This document shows, piece by piece, positions 6,430 through 13,779 of a stretch of 26,061 bases of DNA (the first letter of the stretch is position 1; each line of letters starts with the position of its first letter). The notes beneath the pieces were generated by a model, which saw only the letters and a list, made by a program, of their open reading frames with translations, was not told the origin of the DNA and ran no database searches. Made by a program: the position numbers and the translations under genes. The DNA is from a virus: IMG/VR virus record IMGVR_UViG_3300046532_000070, positions 1 through 26,061 of that record; one strand, 5' to 3'.

Positions 6430-9099
6430 TTATTCTCCGAAGTCAAACAACGTATTAAATGTATTGTTTTGCAATGTACTTGCAAGATCGTAATTCAACA
6501 CACCAATTAAGTTGTCTAGTTTGTTATCAATAATAGTAGACTCCATTGTGTCACCATCGAACGGTAAGTCTTTAAACCATTGTGGTATATGCATTTCATC
6601 TACAGGGTATGCAACACTTGTGTATCCTAATGGATTACCTTTTAGTTTACAAACAATAACCTTCATACCATCAACAATCTCTTGTGAGTACTTGTCACCA
6701 TTCATACGTTTAAGTGTATTCCAATTGATACTTGCTCTTACGTGTCCAGGCATTGTTGCTTTGCCCATCTTCGCTTCTTTACGTTGATACTCACCAATCT
6801 TGTTTGCACGTTTAGGCGAACCTTTTTCGTAACCAGGTCTAAGTTTAAATGCAGTCCTAAACTCTGTAATAGCATCAAGTATGTCTTGCTGAACATTATC
6901 TGTAAGCACCATAAGTAATAGCTTACTTAAAAACTCTTGCATAAACACAGGTGTATCACTACGTTTAAGATCAAGACCCATTGCTTTTACTTTACCTTGT
7001 TTGCCGTCTTTGTCCATACGTTCTCCTTCGAGATCATATATAAGTGCCGCATAACGTTTCTTAGTAATAAACAATCCGCTCTCAGCAACAATCTCACGAC
7101 CAGCCGCAATAACGTCCGACCTACTCTTTGGACAATGGAATGCATCTGCCATAAACTTTGGAAACGTAGTATTAGCCGCTTCACAAACTTGATCGTAAAG
7201 TTTAATAACACTATCTTTAGTCCAAGGAATACTACCTGCTTCGATATCTTTTTGTAAGATAGGCCAAGCACTAAAGTACACAGAGTCAGTATCTCCGTAA
7301 ATAACACTATCACCAGTGTGATCATATGTGCCTGTAATAGTCTTGTTAACTTCTGCACTCATGTGTTTTGCAATAGCTCTGCCTGTTAGTGTAGTACTTT
7401 GACCAATACGTGGATCAAAGAATCTACAACCTGGATTAAGAATCGCACCATACAAACTGTTCAAGTTAATCTTTTTAACTAGCTGTCGTTTATCCCAGAA
7501 TTCAATTTCAACTTTGTTACCAGCATCAAGAGCTTTGCCTTTCATTTTTTGTAATTCTTTACGTTCACTATACCAACGTTTAAGTAGTCCAGGAATAACT
7601 CCGTCGAACTCGTTAGTTATGATAGTACCGTTAGCAGTTAGCATCCAAGGCTTGTGTGAATCAAATATTAACTTGTGCATTTCAGCACCACTCATTATAA
7701 CTGTTTCACCAGTTTCAAAGTCTACATTAAGACTAATGTCTTTACGCTTTTCCATAACTGCTTCATATTCTATTGTAGCAAATCGGCCTTCCCATGCACC
7801 AGCAAATGATTTCTTTTGAAGTGTCATTGCATCTTCTACCATTGCGTTAGTTAAATCAGGACGTAGTTGTCCTATAACTGTTGCCGGATCCATGTTCAAC
7901 GCACGAATAACTGATGGATATAGTGAGTTCAAATCCATTGAACCAATCCACTTGTGTAAACCTTTTTTAGGAAATGCTACATACGCACCTGCCGCAGGCT
8001 CACTACCTGGCTCACGTTTAATTCTATTAGGAACTTGTAAGCCTCTATGATGTGCTTCGTTAATAATTGCTTGTTCTGTAACTGCAACTGCACCCATTGT
8101 AGTTTGTAGCAACACCGTGTTACTATGTGCAAGTTCGTTACTAAGATCAATAAACTTTAGTTTTTGGTCTAGCTTGTCTAGTAATGCAGTATCTTGTCTG
8201 TTGTACTCAATGAATGTTCGGAAGTCATTGTTGTAAAGTTGATCAAGTGTACCTTCGTAAACTGTCTTGTTCTCACCAATTTCTAGTTCACCAATAGCGT
8301 CAAGTCTATATGTGTGTCGTTCTTCATAGGTGTATTTACGATACAATTCTAAACTATCTAAATGCACTCTGCCTATTAGGTCATAAGTAACGGCTTGTTT
8401 TCCATACTTTTCGTATTCACGTTTCTTAGGAAGTTGTTTCCATAAACAAAAACGTCTTGTATCATCTTTGCTTAGTACACGAGCAACACGATTCACAGTA
8501 TAAGGAATATCATATCCTTCACTGTTCCAACCTGTTAGTATATCACTATCTTGTATAATGTCAAGAAATGCTTCTAGCATATCAGACTCTTTTTCATACA
8601 AGTAAGTATTAGGAAATTCTTCGCACTCTTTTTCTGCGTCTGCCATGCTTAACCCCTTAGGAGGTATTGCAAATGTAACTAGAGTATCTAACCATTGTAG
8701 GTGTACACTAATAGCAGTAATGGGCATAAACGGATCACTAGGATCAGCAAACCCACGTTCTGGATCAAAGTCAGTCTCAATATCAAAGAACGCAACATTT
8801 AGTTTAGGTGACTCTACGTTTAAATAGTTTTCACTTAGACATTGAAAGATTGGGTTGATATCGCTTTCGAGTAATTCTTTGTTTGCATTGATTGCAAGTT
8901 CCTTACGGAACTGTTTTGTATTTTTACAAATAATTCTACTTAGGGGATCGCTGTAGATACTTTTGTACTTGCCCTTAGGATCTTTGTAATAGAAGGTGTA
9001 CTTAATTGGGTATTCTGTGTAAGATCGTTTGCCGTCTTTACGTTCCACAACTCTGATAACGTCTTGGTCGCGATCAAATTGTGCGTCTACATAACTCAT
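6430..9099 (-). CDS. 43: Family B DNA polymerase with proofreading domain (T4 gp43-like)
   Basis: An 889-residue replicative polymerase, close to T4 gp43 (898). The exonuclease motifs are FFDIETD (D106, E108), WNSEGYDIPY (D187) and YNRQDTALL (D293). The polymerase motifs are A, DLNSLYPS (379-386); B, KKINLNSLYG (about 532-541); and C, YGDTDS (591-596) with catalytic D593 and D595. All catalytic residues are present, so the enzyme should be active. The C-terminus (TLFDFGE) fits a clamp-binding tail. A strong ribosome site (AAGGAG, 9107-9112) precedes the ATG, and a 5-base-pair hairpin lies just upstream of it. The upstream promoter at 10030-10058 probably drives it through the three small genes between. 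Confidence 0.97.
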   Translation of the reverse strand: MSYVDAQFDRDQDVIRVVERKDGKRSYTEYPIKYTFYYKDPKGKYKSIYSDPLSRIICKNTKQFRKELAINANKELLESDINPIFQCLSENYLNVESPKLNVAFFDIETDFDPERGFADPSDPFMPITAISVHLQWLDTLVTFAIPPKGLSMADAEKECEEFPNTYLYEKESDMLEAFLDIIQDSDILTGWNSEGYDIPYTVNRVARVLSKDDTRRFCLWKQLPKKREYEKYGKQAVTYDLIGRVHLDSLELYRKYTYEERHTYRLDAIGELEIGENKTVYEGTLDQLYNNDFRTFIEYNRQDTALLDKLDQKLKFIDLSNELAHSNTVLLQTTMGAVAVTEQAIINEAHHRGLQVPNRIKREPGSEPAAGAYVAFPKKGLHKWIGSMDLNSLYPSVIRALNMDPATVIGQLRPDLTNAMVEDAMTLQKKSFAGAWEGRFATIEYEAVMEKRKDISLNVDFETGETVIMSGAEMHKLIFDSHKPWMLTANGTIITNEFDGVIPGLLKRWYSERKELQKMKGKALDAGNKVEIEFWDKRQLVKKINLNSLYGAILNPGCRFFDPRIGQSTTLTGRAIAKHMSAEVNKTITGTYDHTGDSVIYGDTDSVYFSAWPILQKDIEAGSIPWTKDSVIKLYDQVCEAANTTFPKFMADAFHCPKSRSDVIAAGREIVAESGLFITKKRYAALIYDLEGERMDKDGKQGKVKAMGLDLKRSDTPVFMQEFLSKLLLMVLTDNVQQDILDAITEFRTAFKLRPGYEKGSPKRANKIGEYQRKEAKMGKATMPGHVRASINWNTLKRMNGDKYSQEIVDGMKVIVCKLKGNPLGYTSVAYPVDEMHIPQWFKDLPFDGDTMESTIIDNKLDNLIGVLNYDLASTLQNNTFNTLFDFGE

Positions 9100-9106
9100 A
9101 TATATT

Positions 9107-9133
9107 CTCCTTGCATGTCATTTGAGGCTGACA
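9107..9133 (-). promoter_or_regulatory. Putative gp43 autogenous translational operator
   Basis: In the polymerase mRNA leader the sequence TGTCA-GCCTCAAA-TGACA (9116-9133) forms a 5-base-pair stem with an 8-base loop, ending three bases before the ribosome site AAGGAG (9107-9112). T4 gp43 is known to repress its own translation by binding a hairpin with a short stem and an 8-base loop beside its Shine-Dalgarno. The geometry matches; the loop sequence differs. Confidence 0.45.
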
Positions 9134-9150
9134 AATACCAATAGTGTCGC

Positions 9151-9465
9151 TTATGGCCGACGATTACCTTCTTCTTTAAAATATTCTTTTGCCTCTCGTG
9201 CCTTATCGTCAATCCAAATGTCATAATGCGGCTTTCTAAAACTTAATGTTGTGTACAATACACCCCATTCTGCAAACTGGTCTTTAGTAAGCTCACTCCA
9301 ATCTTTGCCTGTTGTACCGCCTCTAGCAGTCCAATAATGTATCTCATTGCCTTCATTATACAACCTATTAAAATGCTGTATACGTTGTACGTCAGGTTCA
9401 CTTAATACATACTCACTGTTACTATTATAACAGATTGTTCCGTCTATGTCAACCATATATTTCAT
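9151..9465 (-). CDS. Small HAD-superfamily phosphatase-like protein
   Basis: From the ATG at 9465 (MKYMVDIDGTICYN) the protein is 104 residues. DxDGT at D6 and D8 is HAD motif I, WTARGG is motif II with Thr, and IWIDDKA is the acidic motif IV. There is no cap domain. The frame is open to 9513, but the 9465 ATG overlaps the upstream stop as ATGA and places the Asp motif at the very N-terminus, as is usual. Phage HAD proteins of this size act as nucleotidases, polynucleotide 3'-phosphatases or sugar phosphatases; the substrate is not clear here. About 50 non-coding bases separate it from the polymerase start. Confidence 0.75.
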   Translation of the reverse strand: MKYMVDIDGTICYNSNSEYVLSEPDVQRIQHFNRLYNEGNEIHYWTARGGTTGKDWSELTKDQFAEWGVLYTTLSFRKPHYDIWIDDKAREAKEYFKEEGNRRP

Positions 9466-9740
9466 AATATAAACAACTGTACTAATGCCCATGCGTTCAT
9501 TGCTGAGAACCAACTACATAGGATAATTACAAATGCCGCTTGCCTAATAACTGCACTAACAATACCCAAAACACTTCCAATTAAGTATAGTGGTACAAAT
9601 ATTGTTGTTGCAGGATCTAATATAGTAAAGCTCAAAATTGCACTCGCAGTGATTAAGAACAACGCCTCAACCATTTCGCAGTAGAATGCAACAGGACTTA
9701 GTTTGTAGCTATTTTTAAAGAATTTGATTACGTTATTCAA
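9462..9740 (-). CDS. Small multi-span membrane protein, function unknown
   Basis: A 92-residue protein with about three hydrophobic segments (VEALFLITASAILSF, TIFVPLYLIGSVLGIVSAV and FVIILCSWFSAM). The start is a TTG at 9740, supported by AAGGA nine bases upstream and by the two-base gap after the previous stop; an internal ATG (residue 23) would lose the first part. It is in the early operon between the DsbA-like gene and the HAD gene, so it may alter the host membrane early in infection, but no family was recognised. Confidence 0.65.
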   Translation of the reverse strand: MNNVIKFFKNSYKLSPVAFYCEMVEALFLITASAILSFTILDPATTIFVPLYLIGSVLGIVSAVIRQAAFVIILCSWFSAMNAWALVQLFIL

Positions 9741-9742
9741 AC

Positions 9743-10003
9743 CTATTTGTCCTTGCCGACTGTTGCGACAAGAGTCTCTAAATCATCAAATTCATCAGCA
9801 ACTTTATGCCAATCACCTTTGAATGCTACTTTAATTGCTTTGTTAATAAGACTTGGTTTCATGTCAAGTTCTTCTGCTACTGCTTTAACAGTATCTTTAA
9901 GACCTGCACTTAAATCGTCAATCTCTTGCATAACGTTAGCACCTTCATTAACCAAACGCTCTAGTTTAGCTTTTTCTTCAACACCGTATGTTCTATCACT
10001 CAC
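9743..10003 (-). CDS. DsbA-like small DNA-binding transcription regulator
   Basis: An 86-residue mostly helical protein starting at a GTG (10003) with a strong AAGGAGAA site. LKDTVKAVAEELDMKPSLINKAIKVAFKGDW reads as a helix-turn-helix-like region. Length and pattern fit T4 DsbA (89 residues), a double-stranded DNA-binding protein that modulates late transcription, and similar genes are often annotated so in marine T4-like phages. The assignment rests on recall of the pattern, not an alignment. It is the first gene after a consensus sigma70 promoter, hence made early, ahead of the late promoters it may act on. Confidence 0.5.
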   Translation of the reverse strand: MSDRTYGVEEKAKLERLVNEGANVMQEIDDLSAGLKDTVKAVAEELDMKPSLINKAIKVAFKGDWHKVADEFDDLETLVATVGKDK

Positions 10004-10029
10004 TTGTATTCTCCTTAATTGTTATATAC

Positions 10030-10058
10030 ATTATACACGAACTAAAACTGTTTGTCAA
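10030..10058 (-). promoter_or_regulatory. Consensus sigma70 promoter of the polymerase operon
   Basis: TTGACA (10053-10058), a 17-base spacer and TATAAT (10030-10035) on the minus strand: a perfect housekeeping promoter in the gap between the second oxygenase gene and the DsbA-like gene. The transcript would begin near 10023 with a roughly 20-base leader that holds AAGGAGAA. It probably serves the genes from 10003 down to the polymerase and beyond. Confidence 0.9.
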
Positions 10059-10062
10059 CAAC

Positions 10063-10599
10063 TTATTCGGCCTGTGGTCGCTCAATAGTTAAATTGCCCG
10101 CTACGACTATTCTTTCTCGATCGTTCTTTTGTTCTGGTACGCTATGTGTTACCCACCCTGGAAATACAACCATAAGTCCTGAATTTAGATATATTGCATT
10201 GCCGCTTGTTGGAAACACTAAAGGACTATCTTCAGGTGTTGCATCTACATAATATGTAAAACTCCAAATTGCAGGGTGATGTGCATGGGCATTACAACTG
10301 TCGCCCTTTCTATATAATGCACCCCAGCAATCAGTAACGACATACTTTCCTAAATTTGGTAAGTCAAGACCAGCTTTGACAACGTCAATTGCAAAATTAA
10401 TTATCTTTTCAAAATCGGGATCTTTAAACATTGTCCATTTAGTCATGTCAGCTTGAACGTTTGTTTTTCTATATTGAAGGTCACCCTGGGCTCGAATCTT
10501 CTCTGCGAGTATCGGGTTAATTGTTTCAGCTTCGGGATACACCATTGTAAATACATCGGCTGTTTCGCTGAAGGTTAAGTTTTGCACGTTTGGTATCAT
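10063..10599 (-). CDS. 2OG-Fe(II) oxygenase-like protein, second copy
   Basis: A 178-residue putative iron/2-oxoglutarate dioxygenase. AHAHHPAIWSFTYYVD (104-119) provides the proximal His residues (H105, H107, H108), GLMVVFPGWVTHSVP the distal H152, and RERIVVAGN (161-169) the 2OG-binding Arg. It shares the overall plan of the oxygenase at 2212-2811 but is clearly diverged in sequence, so it is not a recent duplicate. No ribosome site precedes the ATG at 10599. Instead a perfect TATAAATA late promoter lies 5 bases upstream, which predicts a leaderless late mRNA. It is transcribed as a late gene while the other oxygenase is in an early cluster, suggesting different substrates. Confidence 0.8.
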   Translation of the reverse strand: MIPNVQNLTFSETADVFTMVYPEAETINPILAEKIRAQGDLQYRKTNVQADMTKWTMFKDPDFEKIINFAIDVVKAGLDLPNLGKYVVTDCWGALYRKGDSCNAHAHHPAIWSFTYYVDATPEDSPLVFPTSGNAIYLNSGLMVVFPGWVTHSVPEQKNDRERIVVAGNLTIERPQAE

Positions 10600-10604
10600 G
10601 CAAA

Positions 10605-10612
10605 TATTTATA
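10605..10612 (-). promoter_or_regulatory. T4-type late promoter TATAAATA
   Basis: An exact copy of the T4 late consensus on the minus strand, preceded by a run of seven C (G on the plus strand, 10615-10621). It is 5 bases from the ATG at 10599. With the usual late start spacing the mRNA would begin at or beside that ATG. Confidence 0.8.
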
Positions 10613-10642
10613 TAGGGGGGGTTTAAATAGTCTTAGAGCTGG

Positions 10643-10906
10643 TTAAGCAGTCCAAGGACGACCTGTTACAAGTCCGCCTGAGTTAGCATTATTGTCTAAT
10701 GTATTGTCTGTTTTATATCTTGTGGGTAGTTGTGTAGCATCAAGTGTATTTCTTGCTCTGTAAGAAACAGCATCTGTATCTGTTGATCCACTAATAGTAC
10801 CATTTGCGGCAACTGTTTTGCCTTCACGCTTTGCAAGTGCCTTAGCAAGTTTAGTATCTTGTCTTAGCTTTTTGTTTGCTAGTGTTGATATTCCGTTAGC
10901 GGCCAT
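10643..10906 (-). CDS. Putative virion-associated protein of marine T4-like phages
   Basis: An 87-residue basic protein (MAANGISTLANKKLRQ at the start; YRARNTLDATQLPTRY and GGLVTGRPWTA later). I recall this pattern from small conserved proteins in structural regions of marine myoviruses; the function is unknown. It lacks the [L/I]xE leader of its neighbours. The start overlaps the upstream stop (TAATG), so it is translated with the 10906-11775 gene. The 43 bases between its stop and the oxygenase start hold the TATAAATA promoter. Confidence 0.7.
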   Translation of the reverse strand: MAANGISTLANKKLRQDTKLAKALAKREGKTVAANGTISGSTDTDAVSYRARNTLDATQLPTRYKTDNTLDNNANSGGLVTGRPWTA

Positions 10907-11775
10907 TACTTTGGCTCAGGTTCAGCTTGTTGCTGTCCAGCTTCAGCTTGTTTCATAAGTGCTTTGAACTTACCAAACAGTTGAGGATTTGACATCATGC
11001 TCTGTATAGCAGTTGCATATGGTGCAATAGCTTTAATAATATTTGGAGGTAATGTTTCGCCTGAGGATATTTTATCTAATCCTTTTGCAACTTGAGCACC
11101 ACTTGCCTTACCACCAATAACACCTTTAAGTGCAGTTGCTTTCTGTGCAACCTGTTGTGCTAGTTTTGGATCAGGTGCTACGTCTGGTGCACCGGGTGCT
11201 TCAGGAACGCATTTGTTTACACGCTTACCTTTGTTCTTACCTGTACCTTTTTGTGTACCGGCTTTTTTATAACCATCCCAGCACTTGTCTGGTCCAGCTA
11301 CTTCTTTTACAAATTTGTTTTTAGCTTTTTTAAATTGTTTAAATCCTGTTTCAGGATCTAATTTAACTGCACCGTCGGACCAATCTGTTCCAGTCCACGT
11401 CCAAGTTGCAGTTCCATCGTTATAAGCACTACCTGGTTTTAGGTCGCTTACTTTCTTTGGTTCTGGTGCATTAGGTTTTGGTGCGGTAGCTTTATCTTTG
11501 GGCTTATCGTCTTTTTTAGAAGTGTCACCTTTGTTAATCCAATCATCAGTTTCTTTATCGTCAATACCGCCTTTTGGATCTATAGGCTTTTTATTACCAT
11601 GTGCGCCACCATACTTAGTTGACGCTTTAGTTGCAATAGCATCTAAGCCTCTAGCAACTCTAGTATTCTGTACATAGTTGTCAATCTTGCCAAGTGATGC
11701 TTTAGTGTTTAACCAACCACCGGGTGGAGCTTCGTTGATGTTATCGAACTCATTTGATAAATCAGTTAACTTCAT
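10906..11775 (-). CDS. Putative prohead/internal protein with CTS-like leader
   Basis: A 289-residue protein of low complexity in the middle (Lys-, Pro- and Asp-rich, 85-115) and helical at the end (Gln/Ala-rich). The start reads MKLTDLSNEFDNINE-APPGG: residues 13-15 (INE before Ala) fit the cleavage rule of the T4 prohead protease gp21. A Cys pair brackets a basic loop in the centre (CWDGYKKAGTQKGTGK, then NKCVPE), a motif that I recall as recurring in unrelated marine phage virion proteins. No enzyme domain was recognised. The protein is linked to both neighbours by TAATG overlaps. Confidence 0.65.
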   Translation of the reverse strand: MKLTDLSNEFDNINEAPPGGWLNTKASLGKIDNYVQNTRVARGLDAIATKASTKYGGAHGNKKPIDPKGGIDDKETDDWINKGDTSKKDDKPKDKATAPKPNAPEPKKVSDLKPGSAYNDGTATWTWTGTDWSDGAVKLDPETGFKQFKKAKNKFVKEVAGPDKCWDGYKKAGTQKGTGKNKGKRVNKCVPEAPGAPDVAPDPKLAQQVAQKATALKGVIGGKASGAQVAKGLDKISSGETLPPNIIKAIAPYATAIQSMMSNPQLFGKFKALMKQAEAGQQQAEPEPK

Positions 11776-11966
11776 TACTTGTCAAGCCAAATCTTTGAAA
11801 GTTTATCACCCATTGCTCTAATCTTTTCTGCTTCAGATGCGTTGCCATTCTGAGTAACATTTGTTTGTACTGCTGTTACTACAGGTGGTGGACCTTTTAC
11901 AACTGGTGCTGTATTTTGTGCATTAACTCTATTAAAGACTGCGTCTGTGTCGACTGGTTTAAACAT
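11775..11966 (-). CDS. Small late protein, function unknown
   Basis: A 63-residue protein (MFKPVDTDAVFNRVN at the start; SEAEKIRAMGDKLSKIWLDK helical at the end), with a Pro/Val/Thr-rich centre. A good ribosome site (AGGAG in TTAGGAGAATAATATG) precedes the ATG and overlaps the end of the upstream gene. The next gene starts on its stop (TAATG). No family was recognised, and it has no CTS-like leader. Confidence 0.6.
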   Translation of the reverse strand: MFKPVDTDAVFNRVNAQNTAPVVKGPPPVVTAVQTNVTQNGNASEAEKIRAMGDKLSKIWLDK

Positions 11967-11967
11967 A

Positions 11968-12528
11968 TTATTCTCCTAATGATGCTGATAATTTATTCAT
12001 CAATGATGTTTTATAATCTGTTGATTCATTTTTCATTGCGGCAAATTTATCTGCTTGTTTTTTTCTAGCGGCTTTATCTTCAGCATCCATCTTTGCGACA
12101 TTCTTATTTCTAAGAGCATCTAACTCTTTGCCTTTAAGTTGATCTTTTGTAGGTGCTAAATCTTCTGCAACCGCATTACAGTTACAATGTTTACAAGTTG
12201 GAGCACATTTACAATCTTCTGCTTTAACGTCTGCACCACAACACTTGTCTGAACAATGTGTGTCTTTTGATTCTGCAACTTCGTCAAACTTAACTTGATA
12301 GTCCATGTGATGATAAACACTACCTAAGTAGTCTGCTGATTTAGTAATTTTTGATTGTACCCAACCCTCTAAGCCTTCTTGCTCAGATACGTTTTTTAGC
12401 ATTTCGTGTAGTTTGATACTGTACTTTGCAATCTTGTATAGTTCAGCACGAGCCATTTGTACTTCATGGTCAGATTCAGCTCTGTAAGCCATATCTGCTA
12501 AACCTTCTTTTAATTGTTTCTTATTCAT
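11968..12528 (-). CDS. Late protein with CTS-like leader and a Cys-rich insertion
   Basis: Three possible starts lie close together (GTG 12537, ATG 12534, ATG 12528). The ATG at 12528 has AAGG eight bases upstream and is preferred, giving 186 residues. The protein then begins MNKKQLKE-GLAD, an LxE site before Gly as in T4 capsid-targeting peptides. A helical part (GWVQSKITKSADYLGSVYHHMDYQVKF) is of a type I recall from marine phage structural regions. It is followed by eight Cys in 27 residues (CSDKCCG, DCKC, CKHCNC), likely a metal-binding module. The C-terminus is Lys/Ala-rich. A late promoter lies 24 bases upstream of the chosen start. Confidence 0.7.
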   Translation of the reverse strand: MNKKQLKEGLADMAYRAESDHEVQMARAELYKIAKYSIKLHEMLKNVSEQEGLEGWVQSKITKSADYLGSVYHHMDYQVKFDEVAESKDTHCSDKCCGADVKAEDCKCAPTCKHCNCNAVAEDLAPTKDQLKGKELDALRNKNVAKMDAEDKAARKKQADKFAAMKNESTDYKTSLMNKLSASLGE

Positions 12529-12551
12529 ATTCATCACCTTTTGCTTACTAC

Positions 12552-12559
12552 TATTTATC
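12552..12559 (-). promoter_or_regulatory. Late promoter GATAAATA
   Basis: One-base variant of TATAAATA on the minus strand, overlapping the TAA stop of the 12555-12785 gene and followed by a 20-odd-base leader with AAAAGG before the ATG at 12528. Confidence 0.65.
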
Positions 12560-12785
12560 GTTTAGCTATCTTGGCCCCAAAGAAACTGTCTGATGCATCT
12601 AGTGCATTAACTACAGTTCCGTCTTTGTTCTTTTTAGCTTTCTTCTTAGGAACACCATTCTTGTCACGTGGAATTTGACCCTGTGCATGTACTGGATTAG
12701 CTACAGTTGCAATAGCACCTGCACTTGTACCGCCTGCTGTGGCAGTTTCACCAAGATCCTTTTGAAATAGTTCACGTATTAACAT
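12555..12785 (-). CDS. Small late protein with CTS-like leader
   Basis: A 76-residue protein that begins MLIRELFQKDLGE-TATAGGTSAG, with LGE before Thr as a possible prohead-protease site. The middle is Lys-rich (PKKKAKKNKD) and the end reads NALDASDSFFGAKIAKR. I recall the TATAGGTSAG and final FGxKxxKR patterns from small conserved proteins of marine T4-like phages, function unknown. The start resembles that of the nucleotidyltransferase (MFLRELFE). No close ribosome site is seen; GATAAATA lies 5 bases before the ATG. Confidence 0.7.
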   Translation of the reverse strand: MLIRELFQKDLGETATAGGTSAGAIATVANPVHAQGQIPRDKNGVPKKKAKKNKDGTVVNALDASDSFFGAKIAKR

Positions 12786-12790
12786 ACTGT

Positions 12791-12798
12791 TATTTATC
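12791..12798 (-). promoter_or_regulatory. Late promoter GATAAATA, leaderless spacing
   Basis: Minus-strand GATAAATA with 5 bases (ACAGT) before the ATG at 12785. The TAA in its centre is the stop codon of the upstream HAD gene (12794-12796). The expected transcript start falls on the ATG. Confidence 0.7.
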
Positions 12799-13552
12799 CT
12801 TCTTTAGGGGGCTTAGTAAAATAATCTTTCAATAGTCCAGCAGTACGTTCAAACTTGTGATCTTTATGTTTGAAACCTACGCCACCTTTTGATTCCCAAT
12901 TTCTAATATTAGACCCAAAGTCGTCAATTAGTATGTTAGGTGTACCGTCTGCTTGTTTTGCCCACTTATACTTGTCAGCGGAAACAATAACTTCTTTAGG
13001 CGGAAAAAACGCTAAGTTCTTTTTAACCCATTCACGCTTGTGTGGTTCTGCTCTAGGATCGTTTGCTAGTGGCGCACTTAGTATTGTATACTCGCCTTTA
13101 AGATCCTTAATAATGTTTAGTAAGTTTTGTGCATTTGCTGTTAACGGTAAGTTTAACCAAAAGTCATCTTTGTCTCTAATCTTTTGTAATGCATCTTCAA
13201 TATCTGTAATTTGTCGCCAATCTTTTCCTACAAGTTTCTTCCACGCTGGAAAGAAGTCTGCAAGTACACCGTCCATGTCTACATAGATTTCACTAACAGC
13301 TGATAGTTCTTTAGTTTGTAATTCTTTTATCTGCGACTCGGTCATCCCTAAATTATATAAAGTATTTGCTTTTGTATTCTTACTTGCTTTCTTATGCATA
13401 GTATACTTGGGTTTACCGGCTTTGTCAACCGAAAAACCAAGTTTCTTTGCTTCAATACTAGTTTGGTTAGGACCTACATCGGGAGTAGTGTTAACACCAG
13501 GTACAATAAGACCGACGCCTTCTGATAGCTTAGATATCTCATGCCACCTCAT
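12794..13552 (-). CDS. HAD 5'(3')-nucleotidase-like enzyme with CTS-like leader
   Basis: A 252-residue protein in two parts. Residues 1-85 have no known domain and begin MRWHEISKLSE-GVGL, with LSE before Gly fitting gp21-type cleavage. Residues 88-250 are a HAD phosphatase: YVDMDGVLADFF (D92, D94) is motif I, YTILSAP motif II (Ser), and LIDDFGSNIRNWESKGG motif IV. The C1-cap pattern resembles 5'(3')-deoxyribonucleotidases. Its place among late virion genes and its leader suggest that it is packaged in the capsid and delivered to the new host, perhaps to act on nucleotides. The ATG overlaps nothing upstream; its 5' end is overlapped by the stop of 13549-13779 (ATGA). Confidence 0.75.
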   Translation of the reverse strand: MRWHEISKLSEGVGLIVPGVNTTPDVGPNQTSIEAKKLGFSVDKAGKPKYTMHKKASKNTKANTLYNLGMTESQIKELQTKELSAVSEIYVDMDGVLADFFPAWKKLVGKDWRQITDIEDALQKIRDKDDFWLNLPLTANAQNLLNIIKDLKGEYTILSAPLANDPRAEPHKREWVKKNLAFFPPKEVIVSADKYKWAKQADGTPNILIDDFGSNIRNWESKGGVGFKHKDHKFERTAGLLKDYFTKPPKEG

Positions 13553-13779
13553 TTCTTTTTACGTCCTCTAAAGCCTTGTGGCATATTTTGGTTAGTCATG
13601 TAAGGTCTATTAAACCAAAGTTTAAACCAATCTTGATCACCAGGTTTTAAACCTAATTTTTTTTCTTTTTGTTTTAGAGCTGTTGCAGTGATACTAGGGT
13701 TTTCGTCAATCTTATATTCGGAGTAACCTTTATATTCGTTTACGCCTGCAAGTTGAATTATACGTTCTAGTTCATCCAT
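13549..13779 (-). CDS. Small basic late protein, function unknown
   Basis: A 76-residue protein starting MDELERIIQLAGVNE and ending in a very basic tail (GFRGRKKK). VNE at 13-15 and IDE at 25-27 could be protease sites but are weaker matches than in the neighbours. KPGDQDWFKLWFNRPYM suggests a small folded core. It is coupled to both neighbours: TAATG with the nucleotidyltransferase upstream and ATGA with the HAD gene downstream. Confidence 0.65.
   Translation of the reverse strand: MDELERIIQLAGVNEYKGYSEYKIDENPSITATALKQKEKKLGLKPGDQDWFKLWFNRPYMTNQNMPQGFRGRKKK

Noticed and set aside
9151-9513. Longer HAD protein starting at 9513
   Set aside because: It would add residues before the DxDGT motif and overlap the upstream gene by over 50 bases; the ATGA junction at 9465 is better.
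12870-13286. Plus-strand open frame of 138 codons inside the HAD gene
   Set aside because: It is antisense to a clear HAD domain, with no recognisable protein features or start signal.
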